Both the position numbers and the translations under genes were made by a program. A DNA stretch of 64,000 bases from Cryptomeria japonica (lineage: Eukaryota; Streptophyta; Pinopsida; Cupressales; Cupressaceae), in assembly GCF_030272615.1 (NCBI RefSeq), contig NC_081415.1:376169392-376233391 (forward strand), given 5' to 3'. Shown here in pieces: positions 35,601 through 47,800 of the stretch; within the stretch, counting starts at the first letter, position 1, and every line of letters starts with the position of its first letter. The notes beneath the pieces are model-generated. The model had not been told where the DNA came from. It did no database searches and saw nothing but the letters and a program-made list of their open reading frames with translations.

Positions 35601-36837
35601 AAATAAATAATCTTTTTGGGCATAAAAGAACTCATTTTTTTCAAACAAGATATAAGCAATAAGCTAATCTTAATTAATTTCCACTATAATTCTTAATCTT
35701 GAGGCAATCAATGGAGGATTTGAAACCAAAATTGCATGAAGAATATCCAAGCCCATCCTTTTAAAAAAAATAAAATTTAAACAATAACTAATTGATAACC
35801 AGAATTCCTACCTCAATAAGCATTCTTGGAAAGGATCTGATGAAGAACCCCAACCTGCAGCTCAAGAAATCCTTCTCCTTCCAAAATCCCCAAATCTTTC
35901 ATCCAAAATATTTTCGAAAAATATTTTTCCCAAAAAAATTCAATCCCCAATATTTTCCAAAAGTCTAGGTTAAATGGGAAAGGTTTGACCCAAAAATTTA
36001 TTTTTGGAATTAAAATTTTTATTTAAAATAAATCCCAAAAATCATTATTTTCCAACTATATCAATAATTAAACTTGTTTTTCAATTTAAAATTAATTTTC
36101 TCAATTAACAGAAATTAACCTTTCTATTTCAAAAATGCCAAAAGATTAAATTAATTCTATTTCAATTAAATTTAAATCTTTCTTTTCATAAGCATAAACA
36201 AAATACATTTAATATTTTATAATTAACCGTTTAATTGAACTTGCTCCTAAACTAAATCAAGCAATTCAAATAACGATTAATCGCACGAAAAGGGAGCCTA
36301 TTTAATTTAGTCCCCAAATAAACTAATGCGTAAACACACTTATTTAATCAAATTAAATACTAAGAACCAATTACTCAATTTAACCATACACACAAAACAC
36401 GCAACCCAAGAAGCCACACAGATAGACAACCCGCAAACCCAACCAAAGGGGATACCGACGATGACTGATGATGCTCACTTGAGCATGACTATGGTCAAAC
36501 GAGGGTCTTACGACCACCTAATCCAACTCTAAGGATTAAAGAGGTACACTCAAACTAGCAAATCCAGGTGGAGACAAACCTCGCACCCATGCGGTACTGT
36601 ACTTGAAATCTCCTGCAACCAAGAGTCATACATGCATACATATATAAACTTAATGAAAGCGTTAGCCCGAGATAATAACACAAAATAGGAGAATTAATAA
36701 CTTGCATACAAATTGGTGCGAAAACCACATTAACAAGTATGCACTAAAATCAAAACATCTGACTATAATCATTATATTATGATAAACTAACCAAGATCAA
36801 ACTGAGATTAGGAATTGATTAGGGCAGGGGTACTACA
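32660..36837 (-). mobile_element. Insertion H: 4.2-kb TG..CA unit, probable solo LTR
   Basis: It is flanked by CTACA at 32,655-32,659 and 36,838-36,842. Plus-strand ends are TGTAATGCCTTGCC and GGGGTACTACA, again short inverted repeats. On the minus strand its start (TGTAGTACCCCTGCCC) and a segment at 36,460-36,660 align with element D (62,487 onward), which sets the orientation. No coding domain. It contains an AT-rich stretch with TTAATATATA words (34,850-35,060) and a GC-rich island (35,150-35,365). Confidence 0.75.
35150..35365. other. GC-rich island in insertion H
   Basis: A sharp GC-rich block between AT-rich flanks. A short plus-strand ORF crosses it (35,195-35,422) but has low-complexity Arg/Gly/Ala composition and no family support. 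Confidence 0.55.
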
Positions 36838-37913
36838 CTACAATACACCAAGACAAAGGATTTAATCTATATGAGCACAATAATAAGCTAAATGGATGCA
36901 AGATTAAGCTAGATGAATGAATATTAAGCTAGATGAATGAATATTAAGTTAAATGAATTTAAGCAATCATGATTAAACTAAATATGCAAAAAGCTAAACT
37001 AATATGCAATACTATCAAAGCACAATATTTTCAATGACTCGAGAGCAAAAACTGTACAATAACAATAAATCTTCGGGGTATCTTGAATGAGAGATGAAGG
37101 GATGAATTTATAGAGACTCAAAAGAGAGACCAACGGTCAAGATCGATTACCAATGAGTGGTCGATATTCCTCAAGAAAAAAGCACAATCCAGGTTAATTG
37201 AAATAATTGAGAGATCAGATTAAGTTAATCTTGAGATAGATTCCAATTATAGCTTGATTGAATGCATTCATATTATAAGTCTAAGTCTGCATTGGAGATA
37301 AAATTTAGTTGATTCCATGCACTTGAGATAAAAATAGGTGATTTCATGCACATTTCTTTAATTATCTCAAGATTTTTATTTAGAAAAAGCCTTTTCAATG
37401 TAACTGAACCTCTTTCCTCAAGAAAAGCTTTGAGTTTTAATTTTAGAGAAAATGATTAATTCAATTTAATTGCTTTTCTGATTTCTCAAGTTATCTCAAT
37501 TTTAACAAAAATAAATATCTTAAGTTTGATTTCTTCTCAATTTAATTAATTTCTTTTGTTTTCAATTTAACTCTTTCTTTTGTAGATTAATTCCTTTTTT
37601 TGTGATTAATCTCTTTTTGTAAATTAATTCCTATTTTTCTTATGATTAAATGGCAAATTTATTTATTAAGTATATGCTAGGATATTTAATTAAATAAATT
37701 GGATAGTTGATCAAAATGATTTACTTGGAATGATTAATTAATTAAATTAATATTTAATTAATATTGAGTGATTTATTTACCATCTAACATTAATGATTGA
37801 AGAATTAATTAATTGGGTGCTCAAGGTTGATTTAATTGCCTTTGGTTAGGACCTTGGTGATGTTGTATAGAGTAGGGGCCCATAGTTTAGGTGACTATTT
37901 TTAGAGTATTACA

Positions 37914-40257
37914 GATTCATCCCCCTCTTTTGAATGTAAAGTCTCCCCAAGTGAAAATTGAACCTTTGTTAAGTTCCCACCTTTTCTCTAAAGTGGTGAA
38001 TTGGCTAAGGTTCCCAATTTTCCACTTTACATCTCTTGATTCCTCTATGAAATTTGACAAGTTCTTTTGAGCAATATTACATTCATTCAACAGACTTTGC
38101 ATAAGCAAGCCTTTTTCTTCAATTGACTGCTCAAACATTCTTTCTTTCAATATCTTAGTCAATGATTCTAGAAGCAAATTACTAATATGTTTTGGACTAA
38201 TGTTGTTTTGAATTAGATGCTTCATCAAAATGCTCTCAATTCTGTCTGACTCGACCAAGGTCAGCCATTTCACACCAATATTCTAAATTCCATCTATGCT
38301 AACAGTCAACTTTAACAGATTAGACTCACCATCTGAGGGTGATCCCACAATACTATGTTACACTTTTTGGTACATCCCGTTTTTTACTGAAATCATAGAT
38401 TTTTAAGAAAATATAATGATTTAAGCTTTATGAGGTCCCATTTGAATGTAATTAATTGAGAGTTAGATCAATGGCTCTCAGATCAAAATTTATTTGATAG
38501 AACCTCTCTATTTCCAAATCATACATGTAATGGAGTCTCCTTCGCACCTATCAAAATACCGATAAAAACCCACTTTTACATTAGCTTTTGAGGAGTCAAA
38601 TGAATTCATCTAGAATTTTTTTTTCCAAGTATTTAGTCCTTATTATAAGCTTTCCAAATAGAATATATTTAATACATTGAATTTCATTACTATATTTATG
38701 TTTTATTTCTTATTAATGTAGGTTTTTCATCGAACATTAAGGGTTGTGTTTCACACATGGAAAATTTATAAAATAGAGAAAAAAATTGTAAAAAATATCT
38801 CTTCCCTAAGTATTTTTATCCTCATTTCAACACACAAAAAAGGTTAATTCAAATGCATACAAAAACAATTATGCATTACAGAATACACCTCTGTCCAAAT
38901 TACATTTACTTTGTCTTAAAAAATTAGGAAAAAATATCCATTCACTAGATATTGATGTGACAATTCTATATTGCAAAAATTAAAATTTCTTTTTTTCTAT
39001 TAAAAAAAGTTATTCATTACCAAATAAATGTCACTTTTGAAAAATGTTGATTACTATAAATATTGAGTTATTAAAAGTTACATAACAATATGGACAATTA
39101 ATTTTTAATAATTTAAAAATATATATATTTAGAATCTATAAGAAAAATCTCACAAATTAGTAGGTTACTTTATCTTCAAATTCTTAATGGTTTAGCTGCT
39201 AAAGATTTTAGAAAGTAAAGATCGTATGCAACATGTTGATTTAGTGTCAAGTTTGGCCAAAAAGTGTAACCCAATATTATGGGATCACCCTCGAGTCTCC
39301 AACTTCCTTCTCATTCACTTTTGAAACTCCTCTAGCTATAGGGGTTTTTGGATCCTCAATTATCACAACATTTTCTACCTTGCTTCTCTTTCATTCTAAA
39401 ACACCTACAGAAATAGATTGTCTCCTTTTCTTCTTTCTAAAAGATGAATCTCTGGAATCAGAAGAGAAAGAAACAAAAACCGAGCCAACTCTCCACATAT
39501 CCATAAATGATTTAAAATAATTATTGCAAATTTCCTATTTGCTATCCAAACTGTTTAGATATCTGAATATTTGTCTTGCAATCGACACACCAGATTCCCA
39601 AATGACATTGTCTTTTGCCGGAAGGGATTCTAAATAGTACATGACTAAACTCACATGCAATGACCTGTACCAGAAAGCATAATTTTTATGTTTTGTCATC
39701 TTGATATTTTATAACAACGGTTCTTTCAGTAATTCACACAATTCAAATGATTTTCTCTCCATCACAAACATATATGCCATATATACTGCAATTGTTGAGG
39801 CGACTCCTTCCTTATTTTTGAAATAGACTTTGTAAGAGATGTCACAGGAAACATAGCTCACTATAGAATTGATGATCGTATTGATGATTAGATCTTGTTG
39901 ATCACCCTTTATGTCAGTTAGGACTTCCACTTCCCTATTCAAAATTAATTTCTTTGTCAGAACTTCTCCATTGTCGCACAAGTCAATAATCATAGAAATG
40001 ATTTCTTTCATAATTGGATAGGGTTTATCCAACATGATGCAGTTATCTCACACATGGCTAAGAATTACTCTGATTACCAAGGGAATTCGATCCATAGATT
40101 CAAACCTTTGCCTTCTAATTCTTTGACTCTCTGCAATTCATCATCCTTCAAACTTGTTTCAACAACTTTGATCTTGTATGGGCTAAACTCATCTAGGAGA
40201 ACTTTGTCCACAATCTAAAATTCTTCACTGCTAGATTCTCTGATGATCATTTTTCCT
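37914..40257 (-). pseudogene. Unrecognised ORF U, broken and interrupted
   Basis: Minus-strand pieces read in order from the ATG at 40,257 (MIIRESSSEE), through the open 40,035-39,709 fragment (MLDKPYPIMKEIISMIIDLC) and a basic stretch (RKKKRRQ, about 39,420), across the 954-bp insertion at 38,337-39,290, to the open 38,273-37,917 fragment (MKWLTLVESDRIESILMKH). Composition is ordinary for a soluble, partly helical protein; I do not recognise a domain. Stops near 40,220, 40,080 and 38,285 show decay. It ends where element A's LTR begins, so its C-terminus may be lost. It follows element F's gag on the same strand and may be an extra ORF of F or an independent gene relic. Confidence 0.45.
38337..39290. 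mobile_element. 954-bp non-autonomous element with ~34-bp terminal inverted repeats
   Basis: Ends are GGGTGATCCCACAATACTAT..TTACACTTTTTGG on the left and, in reverse complement, GGGTGATCCCATAATATTGG..TTACACTTTTTGG on the right. The interior is AT-rich and non-coding. Flanks are TCTGA and TCGAG, so no clean target duplication is visible, which leaves the superfamily open. Confidence 0.75.
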
Positions 40258-40690
40258 TCTTTGATTTCTCTTTACTACTCACTTTGTTCTTTCTCTATTA
40301 TTCGCACTGATCTCAAGCAAATGTAACTGATATGAAAAAAATGAGCTCAAGAACTGACACTTATCTTACTAAAGATGCTTCATTAGGGTTTTTCTGCCAA
40401 GAACTATCTTTTCAATGATGTCGTCACGATTCCTCTGATTACCGGACACCACTCAAGCACTGTCATGCCAAATTAGTGACATGATCCACTCAGAAGGGGG
40501 GCTAGAAGATTTTTTTTTTTCAGATCAAAACTCCCCCTAACCCAAAGCTCTAAACTTAATTTTTGGAGGAAAGGGTGCCAACACCAGGTTTTAGTACTTC
40601 AGGCTCACTTCCTTTGTTCTCATTCTTCTTTCTCTAATCCAACTTTTCTTTCTTCTTTTATTCATCATTCTTCATTGCACTCTTTTCAAT
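40258..40690. other. Stretch between ORF U and element F gag
   Basis: No supported gene. A run GGGTTAGGGGGAG on the minus strand near 40,540 resembles a polypurine tract, but no LTR start follows it clearly. Confidence 0.3.
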
Positions 40691-40800
40691 ATATTTTTTC
40701 TCATTTCCTTATTTGCATTGGTTAGCATAATGTTAGGGCTGATTGCACTTGAAACAACTAGCAATTTTTTTCTCAAATCTTACCAGATGAGATTTGTATC
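40691..40800 (-). pseudogene. Element F gag, last zinc knuckle
   Basis: Minus-strand reading RFEKKIASCFKCNQP, stop, HYANQCK gives a Cys-X2-Cys-X4-His-X4-Cys knuckle with a stop where Gly is expected. It resumes in frame with the gag at 42,725 once insertion G and one copy of its duplication are removed. Confidence 0.7.
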
Positions 40801-41181
40801 TATAGGAGTTGAGAAAATACAACACCACAGGAGCCCAAATAATTTTTGCAAGCTGAAAAACTTGTTACAAGGAGAAGCAATGAAGCAAATCATAGAAGGA
40901 AAGAATACACAGAAAAAATATGCTCCAAAAGATGAGAGCTCAATAATCTCCAAAATGTATTGTCAATAATAATCCTTCTTCATACAATGAAAAGAAAGAA
41001 CTCAACCTTTAATAGGTCAAGAAACCCTAAAAGGGAAAACCTAGGTTTGCACATAATAATTAATTAAAATAATTAATTATATGCACCTAAAGTTAGCTTA
41101 AGTGTAAAAGAGATAAAGGGAACTTAAATAATTAAACAAATAATGTTTAATTAATCAAGTAAATACCCTAATACTCTAACA
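40801..41181 (-). mobile_element. 3' LTR of insertion G
   Basis: It runs from TGTTAGAG at 41,181 to CTCCTATA at 40,801. The purine run AAGGAGGGG (41,182-41,190, minus strand) directly precedes it, as in copia elements. Confidence 0.7.
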
Positions 41182-41699
41182 CCCCTCCTTAAGCTAGACT
41201 TAGGGAGAAGCTAAAACCTAGAACAGCTACTGAAAGCAATAAAGATGGGTCCCGGCAACAAGGCCTAATCAGGTACCCAAATACAATGAAATCTCTATGA
41301 ACTGGAGAAATAGAGAAAACCACATGGGAACAAAACTCTACTCCAAAAAGAGATGGAAAAGAATATCAATGAAGCATGAAGAACCTGCAAACTCTGTCGA
41401 AGAATAACTACTGATCTGAAGAACATCCACTGAACTAGAACATGACCAGGTAGAGAAGACTATAATCTACATGAGTGCCCTCAAATGACACTACTTGAAT
41501 CAGAAGGCAAACAAGGCAAACAACTGAAATCGAAGATACAGATGGCATGAGAAACCAAAGCCTGAAGAGCTGATCAATCGAACCATGGAAGCAGTAGAAC
41601 CAATAGGATAAACCTCCCCATAATGCAGAAGTGGGAGAGGGACAGGAACACTGAAAAGGACAGCCAAAAAAAATTGCATGACAAAGAACCAAGAACATC

Positions 41700-41940
41700 A
41701 AAGGTGCTGAGACAAGTACACGGTGTCATGGAAGGAACACTCACTTGACACACATCATGAGGCGAATGTCATGGAAGAAACACTCACTGGACAAAGGAAG
41801 ATGGCAAATAACAGGCAAACATCAACTCCCTCATGGCACTTTATCATTAGTGCATGTACAACAAGGCACAAGAGGTGCAAGATTCCAAGTAAACAATGCA
41901 TGATGGCACTTTATCTCAGTGCATTTGCATAAATACAAGC
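41700..41940. repeat. Short direct repeats inside insertion G
   Basis: GTCATGGAAGRAACACTCAC occurs twice (41,726 and 41,769) and GATGGCACTTTATC-like words occur near 41,830 and 41,902. No gene seen. Confidence 0.5.
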
Positions 41941-42348
41941 TACAATGATAAGAAGACCAGAAATAGAAACGTGAACCAAAATAGAGACATCCTACTTAGA
42001 GAAGAGATCCCCAGACCTGAAACAACTACGATATCCACCAGAGTGCTGAAAAGAAAAAAATTGAATAAAATATGCATGCAGCAGAATCTAGAAATAAAAC
42101 TTAGATGACTGGAAAGTACACAGCACACACTTTTCAAAAATATAAACTTTTCAAAAAACGGAGGTCGGATGCTCATTCTATGGCTCCCGAAGTGAAAAAA
42201 CTAGACCTCACTTTGATTGGAAAAAAACATAGTCAAACAGAAAAATTGGAAAAAACTACCAACACCATGAGGTCAGCCTTGGAACCAGCTTTCTGACACC
42301 TATTCATTTTCAAAAAAATGATTCCGTATGCCCAAGATAGAGCCAAAA

Positions 42349-42698
42349 AACCAAGCCCCCCCTAAAAAAGGCCAAAAAAGGAGGTCTGGTGGCTCTTTGG
42401 TGGTCCGGTGGCCAGTGGGTGGCGACTGAGTGGCGCCCCGATGGCAGGGCAGTGGTCGGCCAGAAAACAAGGAGGTTTTGAGTGGCAGCCAGGGTGTAGG
42501 GAGGCTAGCGGTGGGGGCCACAGGGAGGCTGGCAGTAGGAGCAGGGCCTGCGGAGCGGAGAGGCATGTAGTCGACGGTGGTCTAGGCGGCGGGGGCCGCA
42601 GGGAGGCCAACCGACCGCCGCCCACTGGCCACTGGACCACCAAAGAGCCACCAGACCTCCTTTTTTGGCCTTTTTCAGGGGGGTTTGGTTTTTTGGGT
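42349..42698. repeat. Large palindrome with ~85-bp arms and GC-rich loop
   Basis: Left arm 42,349-42,430 and right arm 42,613-42,698 are inverted copies (for example AGGTCTGGTGGCTCTTTGGT on the left). Arms match at more than nine in ten positions by eye. The loop of about 180 bases is strongly GC-rich. It could be the end of a foldback-type transposon or a captured inverted duplication. Confidence 0.8.
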
Positions 42699-42724
42699 AA
42701 ATACCCGAATACTCTAATAGTATC

Positions 42725-43491
42725 TGCATTGACTGGCCTTGTGTCCATAGTTATTGCAATTTTAATAGTGTCCTTGAAAGTTATAACTCTTCTTGTTTGC
42801 AGCAACCGGGTTATAATTTTGATTCACAACATGATTCCTACAAAGGCTTAATTTATGTCCAAACATCTTGCAACCATAACATTGCCTTGTGTCCAAATTT
42901 ATTGTATTTAAAACAATAGCCATTAAAAGATGGGTACCTTTGTGCATTGGGATGTTGGATCAGTGGTCTTCTTGCATTTGATTTCTGATTTCGAGATTTC
43001 TTTTCATCTTCTAACTTCTTCTCTGTATCAGCTTTGACTTCCTTATTTTCTTCTTTAACATTCTGATTTGGTCACACACCGGTTTGGAAACCAAGTTTGA
43101 TTTTTTTTTACTTAACTTGTTGCATGTTGATCAATCTTCAAGGAGCTTGTTGTTGTCAAGGATCTTATTCTCTGCCTTTAGATTCTTCACTTCTTGCTCA
43201 AGCTTTTCACATTCTTTAGATTTCAACTTTAATGTCTCTTTCAGGAACTACTTTGTCTTATCCTTTTCCTCTATCTTCCGCATTAGATCTTTGATGGTAT
43301 CATTCACTTGATTCAACTGATTGTTAACCTCCTTATGTCTCAACTTGAATTTCTAGATTTTCTCTCTCATATTTTGTACAAGTTAATTTTCTATCTTCAC
43401 ATTCTCCTTCAATTCTTCATTCTCCAGTTCAACACTTTCCAAATCTTCAAGGGCTATCTTAAATTATTCATCCAAGTATAAAGGTGCCATG
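42725..43491 (-). pseudogene. Element F (Ty1/copia-like) gag, main part
   Basis: Starts at the ATG at 43,491 (MAPLYLDE). A long charged coil follows (KIEEKDKTK, KSKECEKLEQEVKNLKAEN), then tandem zinc knuckles: an imperfect one (YCFKYNKFGHKAM), CYGCKMFGHKLSLC and NCNNYGHKASQC. Several knuckles in a row are typical of some plant copia gags. At least four stops or frame changes. No pol domain of F is visible on either side in this window. Confidence 0.7.
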
Positions 43492-43547
43492 GCTCAACTA
43501 ACACAAATCCCCCTCAAGCGATTAAGCTTTTCAAGCAATGGACCAAA

Positions 43548-43560
43548 GCTCTGATACCGA
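43548..43560 (-). other. Element F primer binding site (initiator tRNA-Met type)
   Basis: Minus strand reads CGGTATCAGAGCTTTGG. GGTATCAGAGC is the common plant copia primer site; the first base T is C here. It lies next to the LTR end. Confidence 0.75.
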
Positions 43561-43561
43561 T

Positions 43562-44213
43562 TGTTGATCAGGTTGACAACACCAAAATATTGAGAGTGGG
43601 GGTGAATCAATATTCCTACTTATTTAAAACAATAAACTTTTTACCAATTGAAGTTGTCCTCAAAAACATCAAACAGATTTGACTAAAGTAAAATAGTTAA
43701 TGCAGAATAAAAAGAACACAACCACAATATAAATGTGACGGAATTCGTATGTGGAAAACCGAATATGGGAAAAACCATGGAGAGTGTTAACTCTCAAGAA
43801 AATATAACTAGTTATAGTTGTGTTTACAAATAGGTGGATCACTACTAGGTGGCTCATTCCCAGATTACAAAAATGGCTCACTATTGGACTGCTCACCATA
43901 GATATAAAATAAAATGGCTAAGTGTTGGAATTATCATTGCAAATGAAAGGTTGAACCAAGGTTTGCATCTCCAAATGCATGAGATCAGTTCCAAGTTAAG
44001 CTCATATTACAAATCTTAAAACTTATAGAAGATCCGGTTAGAGATCTTTGCACCACTGTTTTGCAGCAGGTCTGGTAAGGGACTACTGCACTGTTGTGAC
44101 ACTGATTACCTTTGGTGTCTACAACTCTCACATACACTACTTCTCTCACTACCAACTATCTTCCCCACATCACACACTCTCTCTCTTGATCGATGTCTTC
44201 ATTCATCTCTCAT

Positions 44214-44271
<58 letters not shown>

Positions 44272-44326
44272 ACACATAAATATTGGAGGATAAAATTATA
44301 GAATAGTGTGTCGGCCAGGACCAACA
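43562..44326 (-). mobile_element. Element F 5' LTR
   Basis: Minus-strand start TGTTGGTC at 44,326 and end GATCAACA at 43,562 form matching inverted ends, typical of copia LTRs, directly before the primer site. A CA microsatellite lies inside. No second copy is in the window to confirm the boundaries. Confidence 0.6.
44216..44277. repeat. (CA)n microsatellite
   Basis: About 30 CA units with two interruptions near the right end. Confidence 0.95.
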
Positions 44327-44888
44327 CATTATCAATAAGCACATGTCAGCCTCCGCAATACTTCTACACAATTCCTTTGCATACTTTTGATTACAGATGC
44401 ACATACCAAGATTACCAGAAAAAAGGGCAGGGGTCATCCGGACCTAAGAGAATGAACATATCATAATAAGATTAAGCCCAATATCTCCAAAATGTAGAAT
44501 CCACATGTACCAAGAAAACCACAATCACAAAACTCGAAGAGATACTTCTTGTAGTTACCAAAGTTGATAACACCAGGAGACATAATTGATATTGGGATCA
44601 ACAAGAATTCCTAACACCGAGATATCAGGGTCAATGAGAACTCAATGGGACCTCAAAAAGGTCATCACCCAGAGTTGTCAATGTTGCATAATAACTTCTA
44701 ACCAAAAAATGCAACACTTGAACTGCACATACATATTGACCGCATACAATCCTTGCATAGCTATATCTATATATCATCCATAACATCCATGATGGCCAAA
44801 CTGATATCTGGATTTGCATACACTTTTCGGTAAAGAATCAAATGACTGGTTTGACATCAATGACAATATTATTCACACAAGTCTAACA
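44327..44888. other. Stretch between element F and the satellite
   Basis: No gene, repeat or element end that I can support. Confidence 0.3.
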
Positions 44889-47800
44889 AGAACAAGCTTA
44901 AAAGTTAGGTTTTGGGAACATGATGAGCTTCAAGATCTCATCTTGAAGCTCGTGGCTTCCAAACTCTATTTTTTGAGCTTGTCGTATTTTCAAACCGTCA
45001 TTTTTAATCTTATGATGTTTCTAAACCCTCATTTTAAAGGTTAAAAAAGGGCTTGGAGGAACACACTTAAAATTGAGGTTTTGAGGAATGTGATGAACTT
45101 CAAGATCACATCTTCAAGCTAAAAAATGAGGGCTTGGAAGAACAAGCTAAAAGACAAAGTTTTTAGGAACACGATGATCTTATGCCTTCCAAAGTCTCTT
45201 TTTTAAGCATGTCATGTTTCCAAACCCTCATTTTTAAGCTTAAAAAATGAGGGTTTGAAAGAACAAGCTGAATAAATGAGGTTTTGGGAACATGTTGAGA
45301 TTCAAGATCTCATCTTGAATTTTTTTGGCTTCCAAGCTCTCATTTTTAAGCTTCTCATGTTTCCAAATCATCATTTTTCATCTTAAAAAATGAGCGCTTG
45401 GAAGCACAAACTTAAAAATGAGGTTTTCTCAACACGATGAGATTTGAGATCTCATCATGATTCTCATGGCTTCCAAACTCTCATTTTTAAGCTTGACATG
45501 TTTCTAAACCATCATTTTTAAGCTTAAAAAATGAGGGCTTGGAAGAACAAGCTTAAAATGATGTTTTGGGAACATGTAGAGCTTCAAGATCTGATCTTGA
45601 AGATGGTGGCTTCCAAACTCTCATTTTTAATCTGCCATGCTTCCAAATTCTCATTTTTAAGGTCATGGCTACTAAAATCTCATTTTTAAGCTTGATGTGT
45701 CTCCAAACTATCATTCTTAAGCTTCCAAAATGAGGGCTTGGAAACACAAGCTTAAATATTAGTTTTTTGGAACATAATTAGGTTCTAGATCTCATCTTGA
45801 AGATCATGGCTTACAAAATCTCATTTTTATATTTGTCGAACTTCCAAACCCTCATTTTTAAGCTTAAAAAATGAGCAATTTGAACAAAAAGCTTAAAAAT
45901 GAGGTTTTGGAAGCACAATCACCTTCAAGATCTGATCATGAAGCTCATGGCTTGTAAAATATCATTTTTAAGCTTGTCATGTTTCCAAACCTTGATCTTT
46001 AAGCTTTAAAAATGAGGGATTCAAAGTACAAGCATAAAAAAGAGTCTTTGGGAACATGATGAGATTCAAGATCTCATATTGAAGCTCATTTGCCATGTTT
46101 CCAAATCCTCATTTTTAATCTTAAAAAATGAGGGATTGGAAGAACAAGCTTAAAAATTAGGTTTTGGGAACACAATTAGCTTCAAGATCACATCTTGAAG
46201 CTTGTGGCTTCCAAACTCTCATTTTCAACCTTGTTGTGTTTTCAAACCCTCATTTTTAATCTTCTAAATTGAGGGCTTAGAAACACAAGCTTAAAAAAGA
46301 GGTTTTAGGAATACAATGATCTTCAATATCTCATGTTGTAGCTCATGGCTTTTGAATTTTCATTTTTAACCTTGTCATGTTTCTAAACACTCATTTTAAA
46401 CTTAAAAAATGAGCGCTTGGAAACACAATTTTAAAAATGAGGTTTTGGGAACATGGTGATCTTCAAGATCTCATCTTGAAGCTTGTGGCTTCAAAACACC
46501 ATTTTTAAGGTTGCATTGTTTCCAAATCCTCTTTTCTAAGCTTGAAAAATAATGACATAGAAGCACAAGCTTAAAAATGAGGTTTTGGAAAAATGAAGAG
46601 CTTCAAGATCTCATCTTGAATCTCATGGCTTCCAAACTCTCATTTCAAATCTTGTAGTGTTTTGAAACCCTTAGTTTTAAACTTAAAAAATAAGGGCTTA
46701 GAATCACAATCTTAAAAATGATGTTTTGGGAACAAGATGAGCTTCAAGGTCTTATCTTGAAGCTTGTTGCTTCCAAACTCTCATTTTTTAGCTTTACTTG
46801 TTTCTAGACCATAATTTTTAATCTTGTCATGTTTCAAAACCCTCATTTTAAAGGTTAAAAAATGAGCACTTAAGAGAACAAGGTTAAAAATGAGGTTTTG
46901 GGAACACGATGAGCCTCAAGATCTCATTTTGAAGATCATGGATTCTAAACTCTCATTTTAAAGTTTTTCGTGTTTACAAACCCTCATTTTTAAGTATAAA
47001 AAATGAGTGCATGGAAGAGAAAGCTTCAAAATGTGATTTTGGGAATATGATGAACTTCAAGGTCACATATTCAAGCTCAAAAATGAGGGCTTGGAAGCAC
47101 AAGCTAAAAAAATTAGGTTTTGGGAACAAGATGAGCTTCAAGACCTCATCTTGAAGCTCATGGCTTCCAAACTCTCATTTTTAAGCTTGTCATGTTTCCA
47201 AACCCACATTAAGCTTAAAAAATGATGGCCTGGAAGAAAAAACTTAAAGAATGAGGTTTTGGGAAAAGGATGAGATTCAAGATCTCATTTTGAAGCTTGT
47301 GGCTTTTGAACTCTTATATTTAAGCTTGATGTGTCTCCAAGCTATCATTCTCAAGCTTAAAAAAGGAGGGATTGGAAGCACAATCTTAAAAATTAAGTTT
47401 TTGGAACATGATGAGGTCCAAGATCTCATCTTGAAGCTTGTGGCTTACAAAGTCTCATTTGTATGCTTGTCATGCTACCAAACACTCAGTTTTAACCTTA
47501 AAAATTATGTTTTAGGAACATGATGAACTCCAAGATCTGATCTTGAAGCTCATGGCTTCCAAACACTTATTTTTAAGCTCGTCATGTTTCCAAACCCTCA
47601 TCTTTAAGATTAAAAAATGAGGGCTTAGAAGCACGAGCTTAAAAATGAGGTTTTGGAAACACGATGAGCGTTAAGATCTCATCTTGAGGCTTGTTTTCCA
47701 TGTTTCTAAACCCACATTTTTAATCTTAAAAAATGAGGAATTATAAGAACAAGCTTAAAAATGAGGTTTTGAGAACACAATGAGCTTCAATATTTCATCT

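Larger units (their letters stand above)
32566..37913 (-). mobile_element. Element A 5' LTR, interrupted by insertion H
   Basis: The LTR is in two pieces, 36,843-37,913 and 32,566-32,659, about 1,165 bases after removing insertion H and its duplication. It starts TGTAATACTC on the minus strand at 37,913 and ends ACACA at 32,566. It is homologous to element C's LTR (55,401-56,535) over its length. The host sequence next to it is GATTC at 37,914-37,918; the partner duplication would be left of the window. Confidence 0.8.
40801..42719 (-). mobile_element. Insertion G (copia-type remnant) within element F gag
   Basis: GTATC at 40,796-40,800 and at 42,720-42,724 flank it. Removing it restores an uninterrupted reading between two zinc knuckles of F's gag. 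On the minus strand it starts TATTAGAGTATTCGGGTATT at 42,719, matching the start of its own 3' LTR (TGTTAGAGTATTAGGGTATT at 41,181) for about 24 bases, after which the 5' LTR sequence is lost and replaced by the palindrome region. No pol domain is visible in its 1.9 kb. Confidence 0.7.

Noticed and set aside
40731..40740. TGTTAGGG as the end of insertion G's LTR
   Set aside because: It lies within the codons of a gag zinc knuckle. The boundary at 40,801 with the GTATC duplication restores the frame and fits better.
42362..42851. 147-residue open frames on both strands over the GC-rich palindrome
   Set aside because: Both are Pro/Gly/Arg-rich, overlap each other and arise from the inverted repeat; no family signature.
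47251..47523. 90-residue frame and similar ones inside the satellite
   Set aside because: Same peptide pattern recurs in several units and on both strands, as expected from the repeat; frequent stops between units.
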